A stretch of 64,000 nt of DNA from Bordetella sp. H567 (GTDB lineage: Bacteria > Pseudomonadota > Gammaproteobacteria > Burkholderiales > Burkholderiaceae_B). The translations under genes and the position numbers were made by a program. The notes beneath the pieces are model-generated. The model saw only the letters and a program-made list of their open reading frames with translations, was not told the DNA's origin and searched no databases. This document shows, piece after piece, positions 42,076-49,162 of the stretch. The stretch lies in assembly GCF_001704295.1 (NCBI RefSeq), contig NZ_CP012334.1, forward strand, positions 756,084-820,083, read 5' to 3'. Numbering within the stretch: position 1 is the stretch's first letter; each line of letters opens with the position of its first letter.

Positions 42076-42968
42076 TCCCACGGAAGCCAGATCCGCGCTT
42101 CGCCCTTCACTCGAGCCAGCCGCGCGCCAAGCACCTTACCGCCAAGCTGAGGAAGGTATGCCTGCGTGACCATGCGTTCAGAGAAGCGCTGCGTGTTCGC
42201 GTTTCATCTGCGGATCGCTGGCGGGCATTCATGGACGGGAGCCCGCACTATCCCGGCAACAAGTGCAAGCGCTGCCACAGCACAGCGCGACGCCCTGTAG
42301 ACGCGGCGTGCTACAGATGCATGCTGGCGCGGAACGCTTCGGACTTCGGGCTGATACGTATCCGGCATCATCCGCCAGCACAGCGGTCAATCGATAGTCT
42401 GCGGGACTTGCAATCGCGCAAGCAGAGGGAGAAGCGCGGAGAGCACATAGAACACCGCTCAGGCCAGTACGTAGCCCTGCAATACCCCAGTGGCCGCGTG
42501 CAGCTCACCGCAGCTCTACGGGGCTGGCAGTACGACGACCTAGCGAAGGCAATGCCGCCCGAAATGCTTTACCGCTACGCCGAGGCGGACCCGTCTCTAC
42601 AAAAACTTCTCGTACGCCTCGGCTGGGTGTCCAGCTTCGACGCGGCGGAGCAATGCGAGGCAGAACCCGGGGAGCAACCGTCAGCGCGCCCCGCACTGCC
42701 CGAATGGCTAGGAAGCATGCAGGTGCGGCCACACTACAGCGTACTGGCTGGCAGTCCTCTCGGCGGCCCCGTAGAAATAGTCATACGGCGGCGAGATGGC
42801 TACGGCTACGTGACGCGACTCCAGTACTTGGAATCGCACGAACGGGATGCCCTGCTCGCGCACTTTTGGAACGCCATCCCCGCATGCATTCGGGCATTGG
42901 GCGGCACACCGGAGGAGGCGTACGCGACGTATGTCGCCGGTAAGCGGAGGGGCTACCTTCGTGGATGA
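42072..42968 (+). CDS. Unknown protein with a zinc-ribbon-like cysteine cluster; non-ATG start likely
   Basis: About 298 residues, not recognised. NKCKRCHSTARRPVDAACYRCM near residue 65 is a C-x2-C...C-x2-C cluster typical of a zinc ribbon. The middle and C-terminus have no motif I know (YGYVTRLQYLESHERDALLAHFWNAIP). The start is ambiguous. AGGAGG (42062-42067) points at CTG 42072 or ATC 42075, which overlap the preceding stop. The only ATG (42003) has no ribosome site and would overlap 73 bases. I place the start at 42072. Confidence 0.6.
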   Translation: MIPRKPDPRFALHSSQPRAKHLTAKLRKVCLRDHAFREALRVRVSSADRWRAFMDGSPHYPGNKCKRCHSTARRPVDAACYRCMLARNASDFGLIRIRHHPPAQRSIDSLRDLQSRKQREKRGEHIEHRSGQYVALQYPSGRVQLTAALRGWQYDDLAKAMPPEMLYRYAEADPSLQKLLVRLGWVSSFDAAEQCEAEPGEQPSARPALPEWLGSMQVRPHYSVLAGSPLGGPVEIVIRRRDGYGYVTRLQYLESHERDALLAHFWNAIPACIRALGGTPEEAYATYVAGKRRGYLRG

Positions 42969-43036
42969 TGTGCGCAACAACGATTGACGCGGCGAAACGG
43001 CAGGCGCAGAATTAGCGCGCCGTGGACCAACTGCGG

Positions 43037-43054
43037 CCCAGTTTGGCGACTGGG
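43037..43054 (+). other. Hairpin A with TTGGCG loop
   Basis: CCCAGT-TTGGCG-ACTGGG, a 6-bp stem with six-base loop, about 70 bases after the zinc-ribbon gene. The same loop recurs at 43208 with a changed but still paired stem. Confidence 0.5.
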
Positions 43055-43072
43055 AAATGCACAAGGCGGATG

Positions 43073-43093
43073 ACCGCCGGCAGGCGGTTTTTT
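43073..43093 (+). terminator. Intrinsic terminator after the zinc-ribbon gene
   Basis: ACCGCC-GGCA-GGCGGT followed by a run of T (43088-43093), about 100 bases after the stop at 42968. Confidence 0.85.
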
Positions 43094-43207
43094 ACGTCCG
43101 TACGCTGCTGCGCGCCTTCTATGGGCGGGCGATAGTGAGGAGGGGTTCGCCCCTGCCGGGTTCCTTGTGCCTCCGGTTTCGCCAAACTCGCTATCATGCC
43201 CGCCCAC

Positions 43208-43223
43208 CCCGTTTGGCGACGGG
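43208..43223 (+). other. Hairpin B with TTGGCG loop (compensatory stem)
   Basis: CCCGT-TTGGCG-ACGGG. Compared with hairpin A, the A-T pair of the stem has become a C-G pair, keeping base pairing, with the loop identical. It lies 31 bases before the next gene's start, so it is in that gene's leader. Confidence 0.5.
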
Positions 43224-43253
43224 ATGCGGGCTTACCTGCACAAGGAAGCCGCT

Positions 43254-43598
43254 ATGAAAATCGCACGTCTCGCAAAACACCGTATGAATGCCGTGGACCG
43301 GGGCGACCCCGGCCGCCCGCGCCACGACAAGCGCAGTTCGAGCATGACGCACGCTGCGTGCTGGATGACGTACGGTAAAGGGCTGTCTCGCATGACCCCA
43401 GCTCAGCCACGCCGTGTACCAAGCGACTACAAGCAATGGGACCCTGCCGTCTTTGCGCTTGGGCGCGTAGGCGCAACTTTCGGCCCCATGCTGCACCCGC
43501 TCGAACACATAACAAGCCGGCGACCACGTATACCCGAGCAGTTGCGTGCCGGGACTATCAAGCGGCGCGATGCACGGATGCGCGCGCCCGCACCGTGA
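43254..43598 (+). CDS. Small basic protein of unknown function (element)
   Basis: 114 residues, basic, not recognised. Starts MKIARLAKHRMNAVDRGDPGRPRHDKR and contains TPAQPRRVPSDYKQWDPAVFALGRVGATFGPMLHPLEHIT. AAGGA with seven-base spacing precedes the ATG. It is preceded by a terminator and hairpin B and followed by another terminator, so it forms its own transcription unit. Confidence 0.6.
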   Translation: MKIARLAKHRMNAVDRGDPGRPRHDKRSSSMTHAACWMTYGKGLSRMTPAQPRRVPSDYKQWDPAVFALGRVGATFGPMLHPLEHITSRRPRIPEQLRAGTIKRRDARMRAPAP

Positions 43599-43634
43599 AT
43601 TAGCGGCATAGGAAATCGGTACAAGGTAAGCACG

Positions 43635-43661
43635 ACGGCGGGCATTGCGCTCGCCGTTTCT
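43635..43661 (+). terminator. Intrinsic terminator after the 114-residue ORF
   Basis: ACGGCGGGC-ATTGC-GCTCGCCGT (nine pairs, one G-T) followed by TTCTATT, 37 bases past the stop. Confidence 0.75.
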
Positions 43662-43742
43662 ATTGTTCACGCCCAATGTAGTCGGGCGACTTCACAACAG
43701 GAGACCTCGTGACTTCAGATTTTCAATCCAGCCGGGGCGGCA

Positions 43743-44177
43743 TTGCTACGGCCTGACCAGTGGGATCCAACCCAATGGGGCGCAGTGCGAGCAGCCTTCT
43801 TGCAGCACTTCCAGCGGGCCACGCAGGCGGGCCACCCCATGGCGCAGTACGTCGACTGGGACGCCGCTTACAGCGCCCTGCTGACCGGTAAGGTCTATTC
43901 CGTTATCTGCGATGGCTACCTCGTCGTATACGACGTGGGCGCGCCTTGGTATTCGAGTACACCGCTGCTGCTTGAAGAGATGGTGTGCAGACTCGGCAGC
44001 AAGCCGGGCAACTTCCGCACGGTCATTGCAACGCTGGAGCGCTTAGCGGTGCTCCACAGCTGCAAGGCCATCATTTGCGGCAACGCCATAGGCCGTCGCA
44101 GTCTGACTACGGCGTACTCGCGCGGCGGATTTAAAACAATCGCAGTTCAAATCTACAAGGAAATAAACCATGGGTAG
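43743..44177 (+). CDS. Phage-type small protein, possibly frameshifted at its 5' end
   Basis: About 144 residues from a TTG. The pattern CDGYLVVYDVGAPWYSSTPLLLEEMVCRLGSKPGNFRTVIATLERLAVLHSCKAIICGNA resembles small accessory proteins encoded in podophage head-gene clusters (a weak, recalled similarity, perhaps a GNAT-like fold). The TTG has no proper ribosome site. Thirty-four bases earlier AGGAG precedes a GTG (43709) whose frame stops after 15 codons. Deleting one base near 43725 would join that GTG to this frame without a stop, so the gene may be frameshifted, or use a +1 shift. It overlaps the next gene by eight bases. Confidence 0.6.
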   Translation: MLRPDQWDPTQWGAVRAAFLQHFQRATQAGHPMAQYVDWDAAYSALLTGKVYSVICDGYLVVYDVGAPWYSSTPLLLEEMVCRLGSKPGNFRTVIATLERLAVLHSCKAIICGNAIGRRSLTTAYSRGGFKTIAVQIYKEINHG

Positions 44178-44625
44178 TATCAGGAAAATCGTGGACAAGG
44201 TGGACCCGTTCTCGGCCGCACTAAACAAGCAAGTGGATCCCGTTCTCGGTCAGGCAGGACTGCCGAACATTTCGGGCAATGACGGCGGCAAAGCTGCGGC
44301 GGCGCAGAGGGCCGCAGAGGAGCAGGCTCAGGCCACGCGGGACGCCGCGAATACCCAGGCAGCGGCCGTGCGCGATGCGTCCACCCAGCAGGCCGCGTCC
44401 CTGCGGGACCAAGCGTCTGCGGCGGTCGCCGCGCAAACGGCGGCCATCAACCAATCCGCCCAGGCTGCGCAGCTGGCCTCCCAACAAGCGGCCCAGCCGC
44501 AAGAGGGTGCGCCGGACATCCAGCTTAACGGCTACGGCGACTCCAGCGACCCGCGGCGACGCTATCAGGGCGGCAGCGCCCCGGCCATTGGTGGAACCAG
44601 TGGCGGTGTGGGTATCCGCATCTAA
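44170..44625 (+). CDS. Ala/Gln-rich coiled-coil protein, phage virion-like
   Basis: 151 residues. The start GSIRKIVDKVDPFSAALNKQVDPVLGQAGLP is followed by a long Ala/Gln-rich region (about 38-108), which predicts a continuous helix. The end is SDPRRRYQGGSAPAIGGTSGGVGIRI. Similar proteins with a glycine-rich C-terminal tail are found among internal virion and head-completion proteins of podophages, but the resemblance is compositional. AAGGA precedes the ATG. No other virion gene is in the element. Confidence 0.58.
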   Translation: MGSIRKIVDKVDPFSAALNKQVDPVLGQAGLPNISGNDGGKAAAAQRAAEEQAQATRDAANTQAAAVRDASTQQAASLRDQASAAVAAQTAAINQSAQAAQLASQQAAQPQEGAPDIQLNGYGDSSDPRRRYQGGSAPAIGGTSGGVGIRI

Positions 44626-44718
44626 GCAGGCTAGCCAGAGGACCATGGGTTGGCGGTGCACGCGCCACCCACCCGCTTCGCAACGCTGTACATCACAACG
44701 ACTCAAGGAGATTTACCC

Positions 44719-44895
44719 ATGTGTGGAATTTATCGCCCACTAAAAAAGGTAGCACCCCCGCCCGAGGTTTCCATTGCCCAGGCGCAGAAAATTCTAGAAG
44801 CGGCGGAGGCCGCCCGTATAGCCGCTGCCGCGCCAGACGTAGAAGCGCGTACGTCTGCTGCAATCGAACACAGCGCGGACGCGGTGGGCAAGTAA
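44719..44895 (+). CDS. Small protein of the phage head-module type, unknown function
   Basis: 58 residues: MCGIYRPLKKVAPPPEVSIAQAQKILEAAEAARIAAAAPDVEARTSAAIEHSADAVGK-like, i.e. a short proline-rich start followed by an Ala/Glu helix. AAGGAG with eight-base spacing precedes the ATG. Last rightward gene, 25 bases from the end of the first integrase. No known domain. Confidence 0.5.
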   Translation: MCGIYRPLKKVAPPPEVSIAQAQKILEAAEAARIAAAAPDVEARTSAAIEHSADAVGK

Positions 44896-44920
44896 CCGCC
44901 ATTGAATGCTACGGGGGCCG

Positions 44921-46063
44921 CTAGTCCCCGGATGTCCTCCGCTTTTTCCAGCGGCCTAACGTGCCGCGCTTGCGCCGGGCCTGGGCACGTTGTCGTCGTC
45001 GCTTGGCGCTGTCAGCCTTTTCCCACTGCTGCGCCTCAGGTTCAGCCGCGTCTAGCTTCTGCAGTAGATGGGACACCGATAAGTGCGTGTAGCGGCTTAG
45101 CATTGACAGCGTCAGATGCCCGGTGATTCGCGATACCTCTATCTGATTCAAGCCCTTTTCGAATAACCGTGAAGTGGCCTCGTGCCGAAGATCGTGGAAT
45201 CGAATGTCCAGCACGCCCGCCCGCCTAGCGGCGTAGCAGAACATTTGACTTACGGAATCGGGCCGCAGGGTAAAGACTGGGCCGGTGTCCTTGGAGGCCG
45301 CACTCCGGAGGAGTTCCACCGCCCATTTAGAGAGCGGCACAGTACGGCTGTGACCATTCTTCGTCACGGGTAAAAACACGGAGCGCTTGCGTAGGTCTAC
45401 GTCCTCCCATCGCATAGCCGTAAGCTCGCCGCGGCGCATGGCTGTCGCCAAGGCAAACCTAGCGATAATGCGCAGCTCTGCGGATTCAGTGGCCGCAAGT
45501 ACACGGTCTAGCTCCTCATCAGATACCCGGCGTGTTCGCCCTTTCGGTTGGGGCGGTTTGCGCGTGCGCGGAATGGGGCCGGGGAAATCAATCCCCCATT
45601 CCTCCCGCGCCAGCACATAGGCCCGATGCAAAATGGCGAGTTCCTGCGATACCGTGCCTGGCGCAACGACGCGTAGGCGCTGCGTCTTGTACTGGCTCAA
45701 CGCACCAGCGGTTAGCGCGGTAATGGGCATTTGTCCGAAGTCCGCGACCAAGTGGCGAACCCTCGACCTGTCGCCCTTGCCGGACTTCTTTTGTGGCGTG
45801 ACCTCTGCCAAGTAGCGCCGAATCAGGTCCCCTACGGTATACGCGTGCGGAGGAGGCGCAGCGGGTACGGCGCTCTGCGCTATGCTGCGAGAGCTCCCAG
45901 TCAGAATTTCTTCTGGTGGGCGGCCAGCTATAAGCGCGCGCTCTGCCCACTTACCCCACGCTGCAGCGTCCGCTCGCCGCTCGAACGTCTTGGATAGCTG
46001 CGGGTACCCCTTGCGCCGAATCTGACAGCGCCATTTATTTCGGAACTGCATAATGCTCGCCAT
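44921..46063 (-). CDS. Tyrosine recombinase/phage integrase, first copy
   Basis: 380 residues. An N-terminal arm-binding domain (FRNKWRCQIRRKGYPQLSKTFERRADAAAWGKWAE) is followed by a SAM-like core-binding domain and a catalytic domain. The catalytic residues are Arg in TAMRRGELTAMRWEDVD, H-x-x-R in RFHDLRHEATSRLFEKGL, His in ITGHLTLSMLSRYTHL, and the nucleophile Tyr. The C-terminal 45 residues are strongly basic. GGAGAAG precedes the ATG. Faces the right attachment site and is close to the second integrase in sequence. Confidence 0.93.
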   Translation of the reverse strand: MASIMQFRNKWRCQIRRKGYPQLSKTFERRADAAAWGKWAERALIAGRPPEEILTGSSRSIAQSAVPAAPPPHAYTVGDLIRRYLAEVTPQKKSGKGDRSRVRHLVADFGQMPITALTAGALSQYKTQRLRVVAPGTVSQELAILHRAYVLAREEWGIDFPGPIPRTRKPPQPKGRTRRVSDEELDRVLAATESAELRIIARFALATAMRRGELTAMRWEDVDLRKRSVFLPVTKNGHSRTVPLSKWAVELLRSAASKDTGPVFTLRPDSVSQMFCYAARRAGVLDIRFHDLRHEATSRLFEKGLNQIEVSRITGHLTLSMLSRYTHLSVSHLLQKLDAAEPEAQQWEKADSAKRRRQRAQARRKRGTLGRWKKRRTSGD

Positions 46064-46156
46064 CCGAACTTCTCCAAATGTGGAAAAGGCCCGGCGAGCC
46101 TAACTGCCCCGCGTATGTCGAATCGTCGCCCTCTACAGGACGCGCCAAGGGACCAC

Positions 46157-46190
46157 GAGTGCGAATGCACTCATGGGTGCAGTGTTGCAC
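46157..46190. repeat. Paired hairpins between the two integrase genes
   Basis: GAGTGC-GAAT-GCACTC (46157-46172) and GTGCA-GTGT-TGCAC (46177-46190) are two adjacent perfect inverted repeats in the 157-base gap between the integrase genes. The repeated TGCAC element suggests arm-type integrase or excisionase binding sites, or an operator for the upstream integrase. Confidence 0.45.
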
Positions 46191-46220
46191 GCTTCGCTGT
46201 GCCGTTCAACACGGTATGGG

Positions 46221-47216
46221 TCAGTCGAGCTTATCCGCCAGCTTCCAGGCTTGCAGGTGGACATACACCTGCAGCATGCTGGCGCTCGAATGTCCCGTGA
46301 TGCTGGCGGCCTCCGCTATCGACAGCCCCTTTTCAATGAAGCGGCTTGTGGCCTCGTGTCTCAAATCGTGGAATCGTAGGTCCCTGATCGCCGCCCAAGC
46401 GCATGCACGCGGGAAGGACTGCTTCACGGCCTCATACGTCACGCTGTCGAATACCCGCCCGGACTGCTGGGGGACGCGCAGGAGTACCGTGACCGCCTTG
46501 CGCGATAGCGGAACGCCGCGTCCCTTACCCGTCTTGGACATGCGAATGTGTGCCGTCCTACGCTCTATGCTGACATCGCGCCATTGCAACGCTAGGAGTT
46601 CCCCACGGCGCATTGCCGTTTCTAACGCTAGCTCAATCATGTTCCGAAGGTATCCGCCGCGTGTGCGGTCTGCGGCGGTCAATAGCGCTTCCTCCTCGCC
46701 GGGCTGCAATCGTCGGTCGCGGTGTGGTGGATTCTTGGGTCGGCGTATCTGCTGTACGGCGTTCAGAACGATGGGGTATCCCCATTCCTTCCGGGCGGTT
46801 TCTATGACATGGCCGATGAGGTTTAGCTCTCGGTTTACGGTCGATCCCAGCACATCCCGGAGGCGGTCATCCCGCCATTGGCGCATCACGTCGCCGGTCA
46901 GGTTGGCGAGGCTGTAGGACGCCAGGGGCGATTTCAGCAGTCGCGCTATTCGCAGCTTCTCCAGGTCGCCCCCGCGCTTCAGCGGGGACACCTCAGACGC
47001 GTAGCGCTCGAATAGAGCGCGCATAAGGGTCCGGTGTAGGTTGCGGTCGTCTATGAACGTTCCGGCCTCCTGTGCGGCCTCCTGGGCCGCCACCCAGCGA
47101 TCCGCTGCGGACTCGGTGCCGAAATTGCGGGAAAGGGCGGCATGGCCCTTTCGGCGGACCCTGGCCTGATAGGTTGGGCGTCCGGCGTTATCGGTGCGCT
47201 TTACTACGGTGCCCAT
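46221..47216 (-). CDS. Tyrosine recombinase/phage integrase, second copy
   Basis: 331 residues. Same architecture as the first copy. VVKRTDNAGRPTYQARVRRKGHAALSRNFGT is the N-terminal arm-binding part. Catalytic residues: Arg in ETAMRRGELLALQWRDVS, H-x-x-R in RFHDLRHEATSRFIEKGL and ITGHSSASMLQVYVHL with the Tyr. It is the gene closest to the right attachment repeat (52 bases from the pseudo-tRNA), the usual place for the integrase that made the insertion. The ATG's ribosome site AAGGAG is partly inside a hairpin. Confidence 0.93.
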   Translation of the reverse strand: MGTVVKRTDNAGRPTYQARVRRKGHAALSRNFGTESAADRWVAAQEAAQEAGTFIDDRNLHRTLMRALFERYASEVSPLKRGGDLEKLRIARLLKSPLASYSLANLTGDVMRQWRDDRLRDVLGSTVNRELNLIGHVIETARKEWGYPIVLNAVQQIRRPKNPPHRDRRLQPGEEEALLTAADRTRGGYLRNMIELALETAMRRGELLALQWRDVSIERRTAHIRMSKTGKGRGVPLSRKAVTVLLRVPQQSGRVFDSVTYEAVKQSFPRACAWAAIRDLRFHDLRHEATSRFIEKGLSIAEAASITGHSSASMLQVYVHLQAWKLADKLD

Positions 47217-47218
47217 GC

Positions 47219-47240
47219 GGTGCTCCTTGGTAAGAGCACC
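47219..47240. promoter_or_regulatory. Hairpin over the integrase ribosome site
   Basis: GGTGCTC (47219-47225) and GAGCACC (47234-47240) form a perfect 7-bp stem with an eight-base loop. In the leftward transcript part of AAGGAG lies in the stem, two bases from the ATG, so translation of the second integrase could be limited by this structure. Confidence 0.5.
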
Positions 47241-47268
47241 ACTGTTCCGCGAGTCATTTGCGAGCCAA

Positions 47269-47386
47269 GGGCGGTTAGCTCAGTGGTGAGCAGAAGCGCA
47301 TAAGTCCTTGCTTTTTAAGGACTTGTGCGCGCCCGGACGCCTTCACACGGCAGGGGTCACTGGTTCGAAACCAGTACCGCCCACCA
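47269..47386 (+). pseudogene. tRNA-Val-like sequence with a 14-bp hairpin insertion (right end of the element)
   Basis: 47269-47287 is identical to the first 19 bases of tRNA-Val (acceptor strand and start of the D arm), and 47339-47386 is identical to its 3' part. Acceptor stem, D stem (GCTC/GAGC), T arm and anticodon loop TTCACAC are all present. Between D stem and anticodon stem are extra bases with a 14-bp hairpin: GCGCATAAGTCCTT (47296-47309), loop GCTTTTT, AAGGACTTGTGCGC (47317-47330), one G-T pair. Two of five anticodon-stem pairs are lost. It is not a normal tRNA; it may be a remnant or a tRNA-like RNA. Confidence 0.75.
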
Positions 47387-47390
47387 AGAA
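47339..47390 (+). repeat. Right attachment-site repeat (attR core)
   Basis: 52 bases identical to 37047-37098. Immediately before it the sequence differs from the left copy except for the further 19-base tRNA match at 47269-47287. Confidence 0.92.
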
Positions 47391-47408
47391 TCCTTAGAGA
47401 GAAAAATT

Positions 47409-47430
47409 GCCGGCAAATGCCGGCTTTTTT
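47409..47430 (+). terminator. Intrinsic terminator, probably the original tRNA-Val terminator
   Basis: GCCGGC-AAAT-GCCGGC followed by six T, 19 bases after the right attachment repeat. No rightward gene ends here, so it most likely belonged to tRNA-Val before the element was inserted. Confidence 0.88.
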
Positions 47431-47627
47431 CATTTCTGCGGGCTCTTTCGTGGCCCCGTCGGGTTATTTGTCCTTTCTGGAAGCGGGCAATTGCCACCTC
47501 GCAGCTTCGGCCGGTGACGAACGCATTCGTCGCAAGGGTTTCCACCTATCATGGCTCATGTCGATATCGGCGCCGATGAGCCGTCGTCAGGATGTACCCC
47601 TTCACCGCTACCCAAAGGCAAACCACC

Positions 47628-48074
47628 ATGGCTACTGGAACCGTCAAACTTCACCGTGTCCTGCGCGCGCCGCCCGAACGCGTGTATCGGGCTTTCCTTG
47701 AGCCCGATGCGATCGCGAAATGGATTCCCCCTTACGGTTTCACGTGCCAGGTCCATCATATGGAGGCGAGGGTCGGTGGAACCTACAAGATGTCCTTTCG
47801 CAATTTCGGCACGGGGAACAGTCATTCTTTCGGGGGCGAGTATCTGGAGTTGGTGCCCAACGAAAAGATCCGCTATTCCGACCACTTCGATGACCCAAAC
47901 CTGCCCGGCAAGATGCAGGCGACGATTTCCTTGCGCCAGGTGGCTTGCGGTACGGAGCTCAATATCCTGCAGGAGGGACTGCCGGAGGTCATCCCGGTGG
48001 AGATGTGCTATCTGGGCTGGCAAGAGTCGCTGGCGCAGCTGGCCCAGCTGGTGGAGCCGGACATCAAGGAATGA
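47628..48074 (+). CDS. SRPBCC/AHSA1-domain protein
   Basis: 148 residues from ATG 47628 (AAAGG upstream). HRVLRAPPERVYRAFLEPDAIAKWIPPYGFTCQVHHMEARVGGTYKMSF and the C-terminal GWQESLAQLAQLVEPDI are typical of the START/Bet v1-like AHSA1 group that binds hydrophobic ligands. No enzyme activity can be inferred. It is the first gene right of the element and convergent with the YihY protein. Confidence 0.85.
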   Translation: MATGTVKLHRVLRAPPERVYRAFLEPDAIAKWIPPYGFTCQVHHMEARVGGTYKMSFRNFGTGNSHSFGGEYLELVPNEKIRYSDHFDDPNLPGKMQATISLRQVACGTELNILQEGLPEVIPVEMCYLGWQESLAQLAQLVEPDIKE

Positions 48075-48171
48075 TGCGCGGCTGTTCAGGGGCCGAGGCG
48101 GCCGCTTGCTTCAGGAGCGTGCATTGCCAGAGCGTGCATCCGCCCGACCGTGCATTTGCCGGACCGTGCTG

Positions 48172-49092
48172 CTACGACGTCGACGCGTTTGCTGAGCCGT
48201 CCCGCCGCGGGGCCGCCGCGCTCCGGGGCGGCTGGCCGGCCAGGTGGCTGCGTGAGCCGTGCTCGTTCGCATACACCCAGGTAAATTCCGCGCCCAGCAG
48301 GAAGACCTGCGCGGCGTAGTACACCCAGATGAGCACGACGACCAGCGATCCCGCGGCGGCATAGGAAGAGGCGACCGACGCCTTGCCGACATACAGGCCG
48401 ATCAGGAACTTGCCGATCTCGAACAAAATGGCCGTGACCACGGCGCCCGTCCATACGTCGCGCCAAGCCACGTGTGCCTTCGGCATGAAGCGATAGATCA
48501 TCGCGAAAAGCACCGTCATGATGGCCAGCGCCACCACGGTGTTGATGATCTGCAGCAGGATTTCCCAGCCGGGCAGCAGCCCGGTCGCCCAGCCGCCCAG
48601 GGCGCTGATCATCGCGCTGACGATCAACGACACGATCAGCAGGAAGGCCAGCGCCAGCACTAGGCCCAGCGATAGCAGCCGCGCGCGGATCATGTTCCAG
48701 ACGCCGGATTGCTTCTTGGCGTCGGGCACGTCCCAGATGCGGTCCAGCGCGCTCTGCAATTCCGAGAACACCGTGGTGGCGCCCACGATCAGCACGATCA
48801 CGCTGATGATGGTGGCGGCGATGCCCTGCTTGGGTTCTTGCGCGCCCTGGACCACGCTTTCGACGGCCTTCGCGCCGTCGGGACCGACCAGCGCGTTGAT
48901 TTGCTCGAACAGTTGTCCCTGCACGGCTTCCCGGCCCCAGAAGAAGCCGGCGATGGCGATGACGATGATGACCAGCGGCGCCAGGGAGAAGACGGTATAG
49001 AAGGCAATGGCGGCGCCCATGCTGGGGGCGTAGTGGTCCAGCCACGCGTTGACCGCTTTTTTTGCCAGCTCGTAGAAGCGTTTGATATGCAT
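48172..49092 (-). CDS. YihY/BrkB-family inner-membrane protein
   Basis: About 306 residues with six hydrophobic segments. YAPSMGAAIAFYTVFSLAPLVIIVIAIAGFFWG (about 21-53), TIISVIVLIVGATTVFSELQSALDRIWDVP and the long GWEILLQIINTVVALAIMTVLFAMIYRFMPKAHVAWRDVWTGAVVTAILFEIGKFLIGLYVG are characteristic. The family was once called ribonuclease BN and named BrkB for Bordetella serum-resistance; its function is unsettled. ATG 49092 has GGGGGAG upstream. The C-terminus is polar and Ala/Arg-rich. Confidence 0.87.
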   Translation of the reverse strand: MHIKRFYELAKKAVNAWLDHYAPSMGAAIAFYTVFSLAPLVIIVIAIAGFFWGREAVQGQLFEQINALVGPDGAKAVESVVQGAQEPKQGIAATIISVIVLIVGATTVFSELQSALDRIWDVPDAKKQSGVWNMIRARLLSLGLVLALAFLLIVSLIVSAMISALGGWATGLLPGWEILLQIINTVVALAIMTVLFAMIYRFMPKAHVAWRDVWTGAVVTAILFEIGKFLIGLYVGKASVASSYAAAGSLVVVLIWVYYAAQVFLLGAEFTWVYANEHGSRSHLAGQPPRSAAAPRRDGSANASTS

Positions 49093-49162
49093 GGCGAACT
49101 CCCCCATTTGATCTGGGGCGCCCCGCGCAAGCGCTGTGCCGTCGCCCCAGCGTCGCGCAACG

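Larger units (their letters stand above)
37047..47390. mobile_element. 10.3-kb element integrated in tRNA-Val (satellite-like or decayed prophage)
   Basis: Bounded by an exact 52-bp direct repeat (37047-37098 and 47339-47390) covering the anticodon arm, T arm and 3' end of tRNA-Val plus four bases. Contents from left to right: a membrane protein, a small reverse-strand membrane protein, a serine recombinase, about nine small rightward ORFs of unknown or phage-like type, and two leftward tyrosine recombinases next to the right repeat. Codon and base composition differ from the flanks, with more AT in several genes and many TTG/GTG starts. No terminase, portal, capsid or polymerase is recognisable. 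A strong terminator right after the right repeat (47409) is probably the tRNA's original one, displaced by the insertion. Confidence 0.88.

Noticed and set aside
37047-47390. Diversity-generating retroelement, as in Bordetella phage BPP-1
   Set aside because: No reverse transcriptase motif, no template/variable repeat pair found in the element.
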